Assembly: GCA_039815145.1 (NCBI GenBank) | Contig: JBCBZW010000008.1 | Location: forward strand, 1 to 64,000 | Origin: Pseudomonadota bacterium | GTDB lineage: Bacteria > Pseudomonadota > Gammaproteobacteria > Steroidobacterales > JBCBZW01 | DNA length: 64,000 bases | Reading direction: 5' to 3' | Program-made: the position numbers and the translations under genes | In this document: positions 55,170 to 63,456 of the stretch, piece after piece | How the letters are laid out: every line of letters begins with the position of its first letter | Numbering within the stretch: position 1 is the stretch's first letter | The notes under the pieces: model-generated | What the model saw: only the letters and a program-made list of their open reading frames with translations | Database searches by the model: none | What the model was told of the DNA's origin: nothing

Positions 55170-57107
55170 TCACGCAGCCTCGGATGCCGCCGTCGGCTGC
55201 ACCAACTGATCGACAGCACCGCGGAACATGAGCAGCGCCCACAGCACTGCGGTGTGTTCGCGCCGACCGCTCTGATGCTCATCCACCAGTCGCTGCAACA
55301 TGCTCGGCTCGAAGAGCCCTGTATCCTTGAGCTGCGACCCGGTGACCGCCTCGCGCACGTAGCCCGCCAGCGGCCCGCGGAACCAGCGACCGAGGGGAAC
55401 ACCGAAGCCCATCTTGGGCCGATAGAGGACGTCGTCAGGGAGGTGCGGTTCGAGGGCCTTCTTCAACACGTACTTCCCTTCCCGCCCGCGAAGCTTCAGC
55501 GACGAGGGAAGCTGTGCTGACCACTGGACGAACTCGTGGTCGAGCAGGGGCACGCGAACCTCCAAGCCATGCGCCATCGACGCGCGGTCCACCTTGGTCA
55601 GGATGTCACCTGGCAGGTAGGTCTTGAAGTCCAGGTACTGCACCAGCGACAGGGGATCGCTCACCTGCGCCTTGGCTGCGTGGGCGCGGAAGACCTCCAC
55701 CGCTTCGTAGCCACCGAGTTCGCGCTGCAGGTCGGCGCTCAACAGGCGCCGACGCAGCTCGTTGGGGAGTATCGAGACGCTGTGCAGGTAGGCCGCCAGC
55801 GAGTCGCGGCCTAAGGCTTGCAAGGTGGTCTTTGCCCGCAGGAACTGCGGCGCCCAGTCCATCTTGGGGTAGAGGGCCCCCGCGGTACCGAACAACGGCT
55901 TGCGAAGGGCCTGCGGCAGGCGTCCGCGAATGCTCTCCTCCCACGCGTGCCAGCGATGGCGCCGGTAGCCGGCGAAGCCCTCGTCGCCACCGTCGCCTGA
56001 CAGGGCGACGGTCACCTCTTCGCGCGCCAGCTCACATACCCGATAGGTCGGAATCGCGGAGCTGTCCGCGTAGGGCTCGTCGTAGACCTGAGCGAGGCGC
56101 TCGACCAGATCGAAGTCCTCGGGATCGACCTGCTTGACCCGATGGTCCGTCTCGTAACGCTCGGCGACCATGCGCGCGAACTTCGACTCGTCGTAATCCG
56201 CCTCACCGAAGGCGATGGAGCAGGTCTTGACCGCACGATCACCAAGGCCGGCCATCATGGCGACCACGGCGCTCGAATCGACCCCACCGGACAGGAAGGC
56301 CCCCAGGGGGACATCGGCGATCAGGCGACGATCGACGGCCGTGCGCAGGCGCCCGATCAGCTCCTCCTCGAGGGCAGATTCCGCCGCCGTGTTGTCGGTG
56401 GACTCGAAGCCTGGCGCCACCTCGAAGGAGAGCTGCCAGTACTCGCGCGGTTGGGGCACCGGATGGCCGCGGCGCAGGAGCAAGGTGTGTGCCGGCGGCA
56501 ACTTGAAGGTGTTGGCCAGGAAGGTGCGCGGCTCCGGCACATAGCCGAAGGCGAAGTACTCCTCGATGGCGGGGTTGCTGAGCGTACGATCGAGCCCCGG
56601 ATGGACCAGCAGCGATTTCAGCTCCGAGCCGAACAGCAGCCAGCCGTCCGGCAGCAAAGAGTAGTACAGCGGCTTGATACCCAAGCGGTCGCGGGCGAGG
56701 AACACGGTCTGTTGCCGGCGATCGAAGACGGCGAAGGCAAACATGCCGTTGAAGTGCTCGACGCAAGACTCGCCCCAGTGGGACCAGCCATGCACGATCA
56801 CCTCCGTGTCCGAGCGCGTGCGGAACTGATAGCCGGCGGCGCTCAGCTTCTCGCGCACCTCGGCGAAGTTGTAGATCTCACCGTTGTACGTGACACCGAT
56901 ATCTTCGCTCTGATTCCACATGGGCTGGGCGCCGCCCGCGAGATCGATGATCGACAAGCGCCTATGGCCAAGGCCCACACCGGGCTCCTGATGCAGCCCT
57001 TCGCCGTCAGGGCCGCGGTGGGTGACAGCACGTGTCATCTGCGCCAGCAGATCAGGCTCTACATGGCGCTGCCGCTGCGTGTCGAACAGTCCTGCGATAC
57101 CACACAT
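55170..57107 (-). CDS. XrtA-system amidotransferase 1 (asparagine synthase B type)
   Basis: A 645-residue glutamine-dependent amidotransferase. The N-terminal Cys (MCGIAGLF), HRGPDGEG and TYNGEIYNF show an intact glutaminase; SGGVDSSAV near 265 and SGDGGDEGFAGYRRH form the ATP-pyrophosphatase site. This class is encoded next to exosortase A and is thought to amidate a carboxyl group on the surface polymer or a precursor; the substrate is unproven. A 111-nt gap to xrtA holds a 12-bp palindrome. It could also be called asnB, but locus context argues for the polymer role. Confidence 0.9.
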   Translation of the reverse strand: MCGIAGLFDTQRQRHVEPDLLAQMTRAVTHRGPDGEGLHQEPGVGLGHRRLSIIDLAGGAQPMWNQSEDIGVTYNGEIYNFAEVREKLSAAGYQFRTRSDTEVIVHGWSHWGESCVEHFNGMFAFAVFDRRQQTVFLARDRLGIKPLYYSLLPDGWLLFGSELKSLLVHPGLDRTLSNPAIEEYFAFGYVPEPRTFLANTFKLPPAHTLLLRRGHPVPQPREYWQLSFEVAPGFESTDNTAAESALEEELIGRLRTAVDRRLIADVPLGAFLSGGVDSSAVVAMMAGLGDRAVKTCSIAFGEADYDESKFARMVAERYETDHRVKQVDPEDFDLVERLAQVYDEPYADSSAIPTYRVCELAREEVTVALSGDGGDEGFAGYRRHRWHAWEESIRGRLPQALRKPLFGTAGALYPKMDWAPQFLRAKTTLQALGRDSLAAYLHSVSILPNELRRRLLSADLQRELGGYEAVEVFRAHAAKAQVSDPLSLVQYLDFKTYLPGDILTKVDRASMAHGLEVRVPLLDHEFVQWSAQLPSSLKLRGREGKYVLKKALEPHLPDDVLYRPKMGFGVPLGRWFRGPLAGYVREAVTGSQLKDTGLFEPSMLQRLVDEHQSGRREHTAVLWALLMFRGAVDQLVQPTAASEAA

Positions 57108-57166
57108 TAGGAAAGACTCCGAGATGAATTGCCCGCGGGCCTGGATGGCCGAGGGCTTGAACCATG

Positions 57167-57178
57167 GGCGGGCCCGCC
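57167..57178. repeat. 12-bp perfect palindrome upstream of amidotransferase 1
   Basis: GGCGGGCCCGCC lies in the 111-nt gap between xrtA and the amidotransferase gene, about 60 nt before the latter's start. It could be a small operator or RNA stem; GC-rich DNA also produces such palindromes by chance. Confidence 0.35.
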
Positions 57179-57218
57179 ACGCACCGACGATACGTGAGCC
57201 AGCGTACGGCTTGAGCGA

Positions 57219-58799
57219 CTACTGCGATCCGAGCGCGCACGCATCGAGTGCCTCCTGACCTTCCACCCGCGTGGCGCAGTCGCCGATGACATCGCCGAAT
57301 GCGGAGATGAAGTCGACCAGCACAGCGTCTGGCACGTCTCGGGGCGCCGCCACCACTATGCTCGCACTGACCGGATGGCGGCCGGCGAGCGCATTGCGCA
57401 GCTCTGTGAACGCAGCGACCGAGTCTGCGTGCGTACGCGCCTCGCCGACCGCGAACCACTGGAGGAACACGTACTCCCCCGAGGGCCCGCGCTTGATCGA
57501 TCGGTTGACGGAGGCCGCGGCGGACCCAGGCAATTCCAAGGTCGTGGTGGTGGAGACACCATTCCAGACACCGCGCTCGGCGACCGCGTTCGCTGCGCTG
57601 GTGACATCACCCGCTCGACCGAGGGGATCGAAGATGGCGATCGCCAGCTCCACCTCGGTGCCGCCCCCCGCCAGTCGATAGGTGGCTTGCAACACCCGAT
57701 CGGCGCTCGGCTGATACGGCGTCCAGTCCACCGTGGACTCGAAGGGGCCCTCCCAGGAGCCTTGGCCGATGGGTAGTGCCGCCGCCGCCCTGGGCCCGCT
57801 CGCGGGCGGCGTCAGGGCGTGACTCGCTGCGAGGGCGAGCGCCACCGACACGCCGACGGCGGCGAGCATGGCGACGCCCCGCGCTGTCGCGTAGTCGGCG
57901 AAGGACTGCGGTCCGACAGGCCCCGCGGCGATCTCGCCGTCTGCGCCCTGCGCAGGGGCCTCAGCGAAGAACGCGCCTACCCAAAAGAGCAGGAAGACGA
58001 CGACGCCGAAGAATACCCAGCCGTAGATCAAGTGATCCAAGCCGACGGCGTAACGCATCTGGGAGTAGTGCGCGATCATGACGATGCCGAAGGCACGAAA
58101 GCCGTTGGCGATGATCGGCACGATGATCGCGGCGGCAACGAAGACGAGGCGCCGCCAGGGCCGCACGTAGGTGAGATACGCGTAGAGCGTGCCGAGGGCG
58201 GTCGAGGCGATAAGGTAGCGTATGCCACTGCACGCCTTAGCCACTTGGAAGTCGCCACTCGGCAGCGAAAACATCATGCCGTCGCGAAAGATCGGGATCC
58301 CCACCAGCTTTACGGCGCCGACCGTGAAGGTGGCGGTGTACTCCATGAGCAGCGGGATGAGTCCCTCGCCGAAGGGCACCGCGAAGAGCGTGAAGGTGAG
58401 GGCGAACCAGAAGCGCTTGACGAACTCCGTACCCAGAAACAACCACACGAGGGCAGCGACCATGCCGACCAGGGCGCCCTCTTGCACCACCTGCGCATCC
58501 GCCAGGCGGCCCAGCCACCAGGCCACCACCAGCAGGGCAAAGGGTGCCACCGCCAGCGGCGTCACCGTGGGTTGCAAGCCGATCAGGCGATCTCGGTCCC
58601 GCCATACGAGCCACAGGCTGATGGGGTAGATGACGATGCCATGCGCGAACGTGTCCGATCGCCACCAGGTGTTCACCATGCCCGCGACCGTGTCGAAGAA
58701 GCCGCCGATCAGCAGGCCCAGCCCCAGCAACAGGAAGACGAGCGCTCGCGGCCAGGGCCGAGTGCCGTCGGCTGCCAGGTTGGCCGGCACGCTGATCAC
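57219..58799 (-). CDS. xrtA: Exosortase A (XrtA) fused to EpsI
   Basis: A membrane cysteine transpeptidase-like enzyme thought to recognise PEP-CTERM tails. I place the start at the GTG at 58799, 11 nt after the femAB-like stop; a GTG at 58877 would overlap that gene by 67 nt. The 526 residues have about eight membrane helices with the exosortase triad: Cys190 (KACSGIRYL), Arg235 (NGFRAFG) and His256 (LDHLIYGW). After about residue 280 an EpsI/DUF3485 domain follows (WEGPFESTVDWTPYQPSAD onward). The fusion is typical of many XrtA proteins. No PEP-CTERM substrate lies in the window. Confidence 0.93.
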   Translation of the reverse strand: MISVPANLAADGTRPWPRALVFLLLGLGLLIGGFFDTVAGMVNTWWRSDTFAHGIVIYPISLWLVWRDRDRLIGLQPTVTPLAVAPFALLVVAWWLGRLADAQVVQEGALVGMVAALVWLFLGTEFVKRFWFALTFTLFAVPFGEGLIPLLMEYTATFTVGAVKLVGIPIFRDGMMFSLPSGDFQVAKACSGIRYLIASTALGTLYAYLTYVRPWRRLVFVAAAIIVPIIANGFRAFGIVMIAHYSQMRYAVGLDHLIYGWVFFGVVVFLLFWVGAFFAEAPAQGADGEIAAGPVGPQSFADYATARGVAMLAAVGVSVALALAASHALTPPASGPRAAAALPIGQGSWEGPFESTVDWTPYQPSADRVLQATYRLAGGGTEVELAIAIFDPLGRAGDVTSAANAVAERGVWNGVSTTTTLELPGSAAASVNRSIKRGPSGEYVFLQWFAVGEARTHADSVAAFTELRNALAGRHPVSASIVVAAPRDVPDAVLVDFISAFGDVIGDCATRVEGQEALDACALGSQ

Positions 58800-58810
58800 A
58801 GTCCCCGCCC

Positions 58811-59923
58811 CTAGCCCAGCGACCGCGCGAGCAAGGGCCCGAGGCGAGTCGCCAGGGCGTTCGGCAGTCGCTTCCACGCGGCGATGAACAGCCGATACTT
58901 CGGATTGGTGGGGCTGAGATTCGGCATAGCCTTGGCCCGCACCAGGTAGTATTCGTAGTGCAGCGGCGTCGGCTCGAAGCCCCAGTGGCGCTTGAAGTCG
59001 TGCGAGCCGGTGCCCACCTTGCTGCGCCCGTAGTCGAACACGCGCACGGCACCGCTGCTCGCGGCGTCCTGCATCACCGACCAGTACATGAAGTCGTTCG
59101 CGTAGAGATGCCGCGCGCTGGCCTTGCCACCCCCGTAGTAGGGCAGCACCTCATCGCGAAAGTAAAAGCTCATGACGCCCGCGACAGGCTCATCGCCGTT
59201 GCGCACGGTGAGCGTGCGGCAGCGGTTCTCGCCGAACACTTCCCGTAGCTTCTCGAGGTAGGCCTTGCCGAACACCGGGGTACCCAGGTTTCGCACGCTC
59301 TCGGAGTAACACTCGTAGAGCACGGAGACATCTTGATCCTGGGCGGCGCTCAGGCCCTTCTTGATGCCCTTGCGCACCATCGCCCGCTGCTTGCGGGGGA
59401 TGGCCTTCAAGTTCTCCTCGTCGTCCTGCGAGATCTCGCGTCGGAAGGTGACGTACAGATCCTTCGCGGGCCATTGCGGATTGCGCCGCTGCAGGTTGCG
59501 CAGCTCGAGGTAGTCAACGCCGAGTTCCTCGGCAAGCGCGCATGCGCGCTCGGTAAGGGCCCGACCCGCGTCCTCATCGAGCGCCGCCACGCCCCCGTAC
59601 ACACAGAACGGGGTGGAGATCAGGGAATGCCCGAAGAGCATGCTCTTCACCTGCGCCAACGGCAGTACGCCAACGATGCTCCCGCTGCGTTCGGCGAGCA
59701 GGTAGTGGCAACGATGGCCGAAAGCCTCGCGCAGCACACGCTCCCAGCCGCTCAGGTGGAAGAAGGTCGCCTCCGCACAGTCCGCCTCCACGAAGCGATC
59801 CCACCGCGCTGCATCCTCGCGGGTGAACGCCCGCACCTGTACGGGTTCGCGTCGATCGTCCGCTTGCGCCCCCTCAGGCGCGGCAACGATCGGGGCTGAG
59901 TGCTCGTCGTCGATAAGGCTCAT
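58811..59923 (-). CDS. FemAB-like protein of the XrtA/PEP-CTERM locus
   Basis: A 370-residue GNAT-fold protein related to FemAB peptidyltransferases, of the class found in exosortase loci. The ATG at 59923 has AGGGG 9 nt upstream; a TTG at 59932 is the alternative. Two GNAT halves are visible (about 30-170 and 195-340), with DLYVTFRREISQDDEENLKAIPRKQRAMVRKG and the VRVFDYGRSKVGTGSHDFKRHWG region. The probable role is transfer of an amino-acyl or acyl group onto the exopolymer. It lies 12 nt after the deacetylase gene. Confidence 0.9.
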   Translation of the reverse strand: MSLIDDEHSAPIVAAPEGAQADDRREPVQVRAFTREDAARWDRFVEADCAEATFFHLSGWERVLREAFGHRCHYLLAERSGSIVGVLPLAQVKSMLFGHSLISTPFCVYGGVAALDEDAGRALTERACALAEELGVDYLELRNLQRRNPQWPAKDLYVTFRREISQDDEENLKAIPRKQRAMVRKGIKKGLSAAQDQDVSVLYECYSESVRNLGTPVFGKAYLEKLREVFGENRCRTLTVRNGDEPVAGVMSFYFRDEVLPYYGGGKASARHLYANDFMYWSVMQDAASSGAVRVFDYGRSKVGTGSHDFKRHWGFEPTPLHYEYYLVRAKAMPNLSPTNPKYRLFIAAWKRLPNALATRLGPLLARSLG

Positions 59924-59935
59924 CCTCGCCAACCC

Positions 59936-60883
59936 CTAATAGTCGATGCGGTACACATCGCGCAGCGGTGCCCACACGAAGTCGTCGGCCAGGCGCTCCA
60001 GGCGCGCCTCCATCCGATTGAGATTGAGATAGTGGCGGAACTTGCTCTTGGCGCTCGCGCCGGCCATCCGCGGCTGCTCCGGATCCACCTCCCAGGGATG
60101 GAAGTAGAAGATCGAGGGCTGCGACGTCGTGCGATTGAAACGTTGGATGAGGTACTTCGAGAACTGGTACGGGAACAGGCGAAAGAAGCCGCCGCCGCCA
60201 CACGGCAGCCGGCGCCCGGCGAGATCGACCGTGCTCACCGGAAACTCGAGCAGTCCGCCTTCGCCTCGGGTACGAAAGGCAAAGCGCGGCGCCTCCGGCA
60301 TGCCGTAGAGGTCGTGCTTGATGGGGTAGATGCTCGAGCTGTACCGGTGCCCCGTCTCCTCCAGCACATCGAGCGCCCAGAGGTTGTCGGCGCCGATCGA
60401 GTAGCTCGCGGCGCGGTAGCCGAGCACCGGCGCACCGCCGAGGTCCTCGAGAATGCCCTTCGTGCGCAGCACGTCCTGGCGGAACTCGCGCTCATCTTGC
60501 TGCGTCACACGGGTGTGTTGGTAGCCGTGGCTGGCCAGCTCATGCCCCTGCTCGACGATCCGTCGCACCATCTGCGGGCAACGCTCGGCCACCCAGCCCA
60601 GGGTGAAGAACGTCGCGCACACATCGTGACGCGCGAACAGTTCCAGGATGCGATCGACGTTCGCCTCGACGCGCAGCTCCAGGTCATCCCATTGACCACG
60701 GGCCACCTGCTGCTCGAAGGCGGATACCTGAAAGTAGTCTTCCACGTCCACGGACATGGCGTTGACTGGCGATTCACTCGCGTAGGCATCGGCCACGCTG
60801 ACCCATTGGTTGGGCGTGGTGGGCCCCTTGGTGGCCAGGGGCTCAAGGGGCTCTGGGCTAGCGAGGCTGCTAGGCGTACTCAC
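59936..60883 (-). CDS. XrtA-system polysaccharide deacetylase (NodB + DUF3473)
   Basis: A 315-residue protein. The NodB motif VDVEDYFQVSAF (about 45-56) supplies the catalytic Asp pair and HELASHGYQHTRV the HxxxH metal site. The C-terminal DUF3473 segment (EFPVSTVDLAGRRLPCGGGGFFRLFPY, FYFHPWEVDPEQPRM) marks the PEP-CTERM-locus class. The N-terminal 42 residues are non-conserved; a start at Met43 (60757) is possible. It presumably deacetylates the polysaccharide of this locus. Confidence 0.93.
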   Translation of the reverse strand: MSTPSSLASPEPLEPLATKGPTTPNQWVSVADAYASESPVNAMSVDVEDYFQVSAFEQQVARGQWDDLELRVEANVDRILELFARHDVCATFFTLGWVAERCPQMVRRIVEQGHELASHGYQHTRVTQQDEREFRQDVLRTKGILEDLGGAPVLGYRAASYSIGADNLWALDVLEETGHRYSSSIYPIKHDLYGMPEAPRFAFRTRGEGGLLEFPVSTVDLAGRRLPCGGGGFFRLFPYQFSKYLIQRFNRTTSQPSIFYFHPWEVDPEQPRMAGASAKSKFRHYLNLNRMEARLERLADDFVWAPLRDVYRIDY

Positions 60884-60901
60884 ACTGACCTCCTACGCTT
60901 G

Positions 60902-61867
60902 CTACTTGCCGCTGCCGTGAGCATTGAGCTTGTCGAGCTTCTGCTCCAGGGCACGCAGGCGTGACTCCAGGCGCGACGGGCGGCGCTCCTCGTCGCTGCC
61001 GGCGAGACCATCGTTGATGTCGTCGGGCTCGTCCTCGATCTCCGCAAGGTCACCCGCGAGCTCACTCTGCAGCTCGTTCATCACCGCCGTGACGTGGGAG
61101 CTGTCGAAGGCATCGACGTCCTCCAGCGACCCGAACAGCAGGATGCGGTCCATCAGGATATTGATCTTTCGAGGCACTCCCTCGGTGACCTCGTGGACCT
61201 TGTCGTAGGCATCGTCGGTGATCGTCGGCAGGCCGTCCCACTCGCAGGCATTCAGGCGATACTCGATGTAGTCGCGCGTGTCCTCGGCGCTGAGCGGCTG
61301 CAGGTGGTAGGACGCGACGATACGCTGGCGAAGCTGGCGCATGTTGCGCTTACGCAGGCCGAGCTGCAGCTCGGTCTGGCCGATCAGGAACACCTGCAGC
61401 AGCGCCTTACCGCCCACCTCGAGGTTGCTCAGGATACGAAACTCCTCGAGCACGTCTCGCTGCAGGGTCTGCGCTTCGTCCACGATCAGCAGCACGTGTT
61501 CGAGCTTCTTGCGTGCCTTCACGAGGGCACGCTCGAGCGAGCGCAGCAGCGCCTCCTTACTCTTGCCCTCGAAGGACAGGCCGAGGGCGGAGGCCACCAC
61601 CGCAGGCACCCGTTCGGCGGAGAGGTTGGCCGTGGCGATGCGTGCGAAGGCGATGTCCTGCGTGCTGAGCTCGTTCAACAGGGTTTGGATGAGAAGGGTC
61701 TTGCCCGTGCCCACGTGCCCCGTGATCACCACGAACCCCTCGCCCTGCTCCAGGCCATAGCGCAGATAGGACATCGCGCGCTGGTGGCCCGCACTCGGGA
61801 AGAAGAAGCGCAGGTCAGGCGTGAGGGCGAACGGCTTGGCAGAGAAGCCGTAGTGTTCCGTGTACAT
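60902..61867 (-). CDS. XrtA-associated ATPase (ExeA-like)
   Basis: A 321-residue P-loop ATPase of the putative secretion-ATPase class in PEP-CTERM loci. Walker A is GHVGTGKT (50-57), Walker B LLIVDEAQTL near 127, and a sensor-like Arg lies in LRQRIVASYHLQPLS. The start MYTEHYGFSAKPFALTPDLRFFF is the hallmark ExeA-type opening. The acidic C-terminal part is probably coiled. A 110-nt leader with three hairpins separates it from the outer-membrane protein gene. Confidence 0.93.
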   Translation of the reverse strand: MYTEHYGFSAKPFALTPDLRFFFPSAGHQRAMSYLRYGLEQGEGFVVITGHVGTGKTLLIQTLLNELSTQDIAFARIATANLSAERVPAVVASALGLSFEGKSKEALLRSLERALVKARKKLEHVLLIVDEAQTLQRDVLEEFRILSNLEVGGKALLQVFLIGQTELQLGLRKRNMRQLRQRIVASYHLQPLSAEDTRDYIEYRLNACEWDGLPTITDDAYDKVHEVTEGVPRKINILMDRILLFGSLEDVDAFDSSHVTAVMNELQSELAGDLAEIEDEPDDINDGLAGSDEERRPSRLESRLRALEQKLDKLNAHGSGK

Positions 61868-61895
61868 GGTGCGGTGTTGCTCTTACCTGCTGGGC

Positions 61896-61948
61896 CCGCG
61901 TGCTCGCGGACACCAGGCTTGGTGCAGACCACCGGGGCGTCGTGCCCC
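61896..61948 (-). repeat. Three consecutive small hairpins before the XrtA-ATPase gene
   Basis: CCGCG-TGCT-CGCGG (61896-61909), CACCA-GGCT-TGGTG (61911-61924) and GGGGC-GTCGT-GCCCC (61934-61948) follow one another in the 110-nt gap before the ATPase start. None has a T-tract, so they are more likely processing or translation-control elements than terminators. Confidence 0.5.
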
Positions 61949-61977
61949 AGCGATGAGGATTGGCGAGGCGCCGCCGA

Positions 61978-63456
61978 TCACTGGAAGCGCCGCCCTAGGG
62001 TGAGCGTCAGGCGGTTCTCGATAAAGCCCTGGGTGGGGGACCCACCGTCGAAGTAGCGGTACTCGAAGGTGATATCCGTGTTGCTACCCAGCGAGTAGTC
62101 CACGCCGAGCGCGGTGGTGAAGCGCTCCACTTCCCCGGCCCCGAGGAACTGCGCCTGCTCCCAGTTGATATCCGCGTTGAGTTGCGTGCGCACGCCGACG
62201 TCCCACCGGACGTAGGCGCGCCCGCCTTCCGCTTCCTCGTCGTCCACGTCGAGCTCGAGGCCCAGAGGGTTTACTCGATCCGTGCGTCGCTCGTAGTAGG
62301 CGCTGACGCCGAAATCCAGGCGATTGCCGTCGGCACGGATTCCCGCGGTGAGGCGGCGACGGACGAAGGAGTCGGCGCTGCTCGGGCGATCCAGGCCCAC
62401 CAGATTGCTCAGCGCTTCCAGGCTCTCGCGATCGGCGAAGGAGCGAATTTGCAAACGGGCACTCTGCGGGTTGGTCGACGGCGACTCCTGGTAGTCGACG
62501 CTCACCTCAAGCTTCTCACCCAGGCGGTGGAGCCAGCTGAAGTTGAAGTTGCCGCCGAAGACGCGACGACCGTAGCTCACGGTCAACTGATCGCGGTCGG
62601 CGACGCTCCAGTCGAAACCGGCCGTCCAGATGAAGGTGTCGTAGTCGATCTCGCTGCGGTGCTCGAGGAAGTCGCTCTCGACGCCACTGTTGACGAACGC
62701 GCGCAGGTTCGGCGTGGCCCAGTAACCGACCTCCGCGAGGAGGGTCGAGAACTCTGCCTCGGGGATATCGTTGCTGAACTCGATGCGATCCAGACTACCG
62801 GTGAGTGACCACGTGATCCCTTGTCCGGATTCGGGATTGGCCAGGCGGAAGTTGCTCGACGACGCATCGGTATCGATCAGCTGGGGCAGGTCGAAATCGA
62901 AGCGCGACTCCGAGTGTGACACGGAGAAATCAGCGAAATCGCCGAAGGACTGCTGCCAGGTGACGGTGCCGTCCAGGTTGACCGTATCGGTTCGGTTGCC
63001 GGTCACCGCCACGTTGTTGTTGATGAACGGGTTCGAGGGGTCCGCTACCTGCTGGAACAGTGCCCCCCCGAGGTTGATCAGCAGATGATCACCTAGCAGG
63101 GAGGCATCCAGGCCACCGTTGATCTGCTGAAAGATCTGATTGGCACCGTCCGTCTCCAGGTAACCCACGGCCTCGAGGCTGTAGTCGAGGCCGATGTTGA
63201 GCGTGTCGTCCTCGCGGCGCAGGGAGAAACTCGGGTTGAGCACACCTACCAGATCGGATTGCTCCTCACCGTCGCCCTGCAATTGGACGTTGTCGGTAGC
63301 GACCGTGCGCAGCTCCGCCGCGGGCTCGAAGGTCCACTCCGCCGCGGCCGTCACGGCGACCCCGAGTCCAGCGGCCGCAAGCACGGCACCACTGCGCAAG
63401 TGCGAGCGGCGCACGAGCCGTATGCGCGCCCGGGCGCTCGTCCTAGTCACTGCCAT
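61978..63456 (-). CDS. PEP-CTERM-system-associated outer-membrane beta-barrel protein
   Basis: A 492-residue exported protein of the TIGR03016 type. The ATG at 63456 overlaps the kinase gene end by 14 nt. A positively charged N-terminus is followed by a hydrophobic AVLAAAGLGVAVTAAAE signal. After that come many alternating amphipathic strands with aromatic girdles (for example LDYSLEAVGYLE, DFGVSAYYERRTDRV) and a final ...LTLGRRFQ with terminal aromatic, typical of outer-membrane barrels. It may form part of a polymer export or anchoring complex. Confidence 0.9.
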   Translation of the reverse strand: MAVTRTSARARIRLVRRSHLRSGAVLAAAGLGVAVTAAAEWTFEPAAELRTVATDNVQLQGDGEEQSDLVGVLNPSFSLRREDDTLNIGLDYSLEAVGYLETDGANQIFQQINGGLDASLLGDHLLINLGGALFQQVADPSNPFINNNVAVTGNRTDTVNLDGTVTWQQSFGDFADFSVSHSESRFDFDLPQLIDTDASSSNFRLANPESGQGITWSLTGSLDRIEFSNDIPEAEFSTLLAEVGYWATPNLRAFVNSGVESDFLEHRSEIDYDTFIWTAGFDWSVADRDQLTVSYGRRVFGGNFNFSWLHRLGEKLEVSVDYQESPSTNPQSARLQIRSFADRESLEALSNLVGLDRPSSADSFVRRRLTAGIRADGNRLDFGVSAYYERRTDRVNPLGLELDVDDEEAEGGRAYVRWDVGVRTQLNADINWEQAQFLGAGEVERFTTALGVDYSLGSNTDITFEYRYFDGGSPTQGFIENRLTLTLGRRFQ

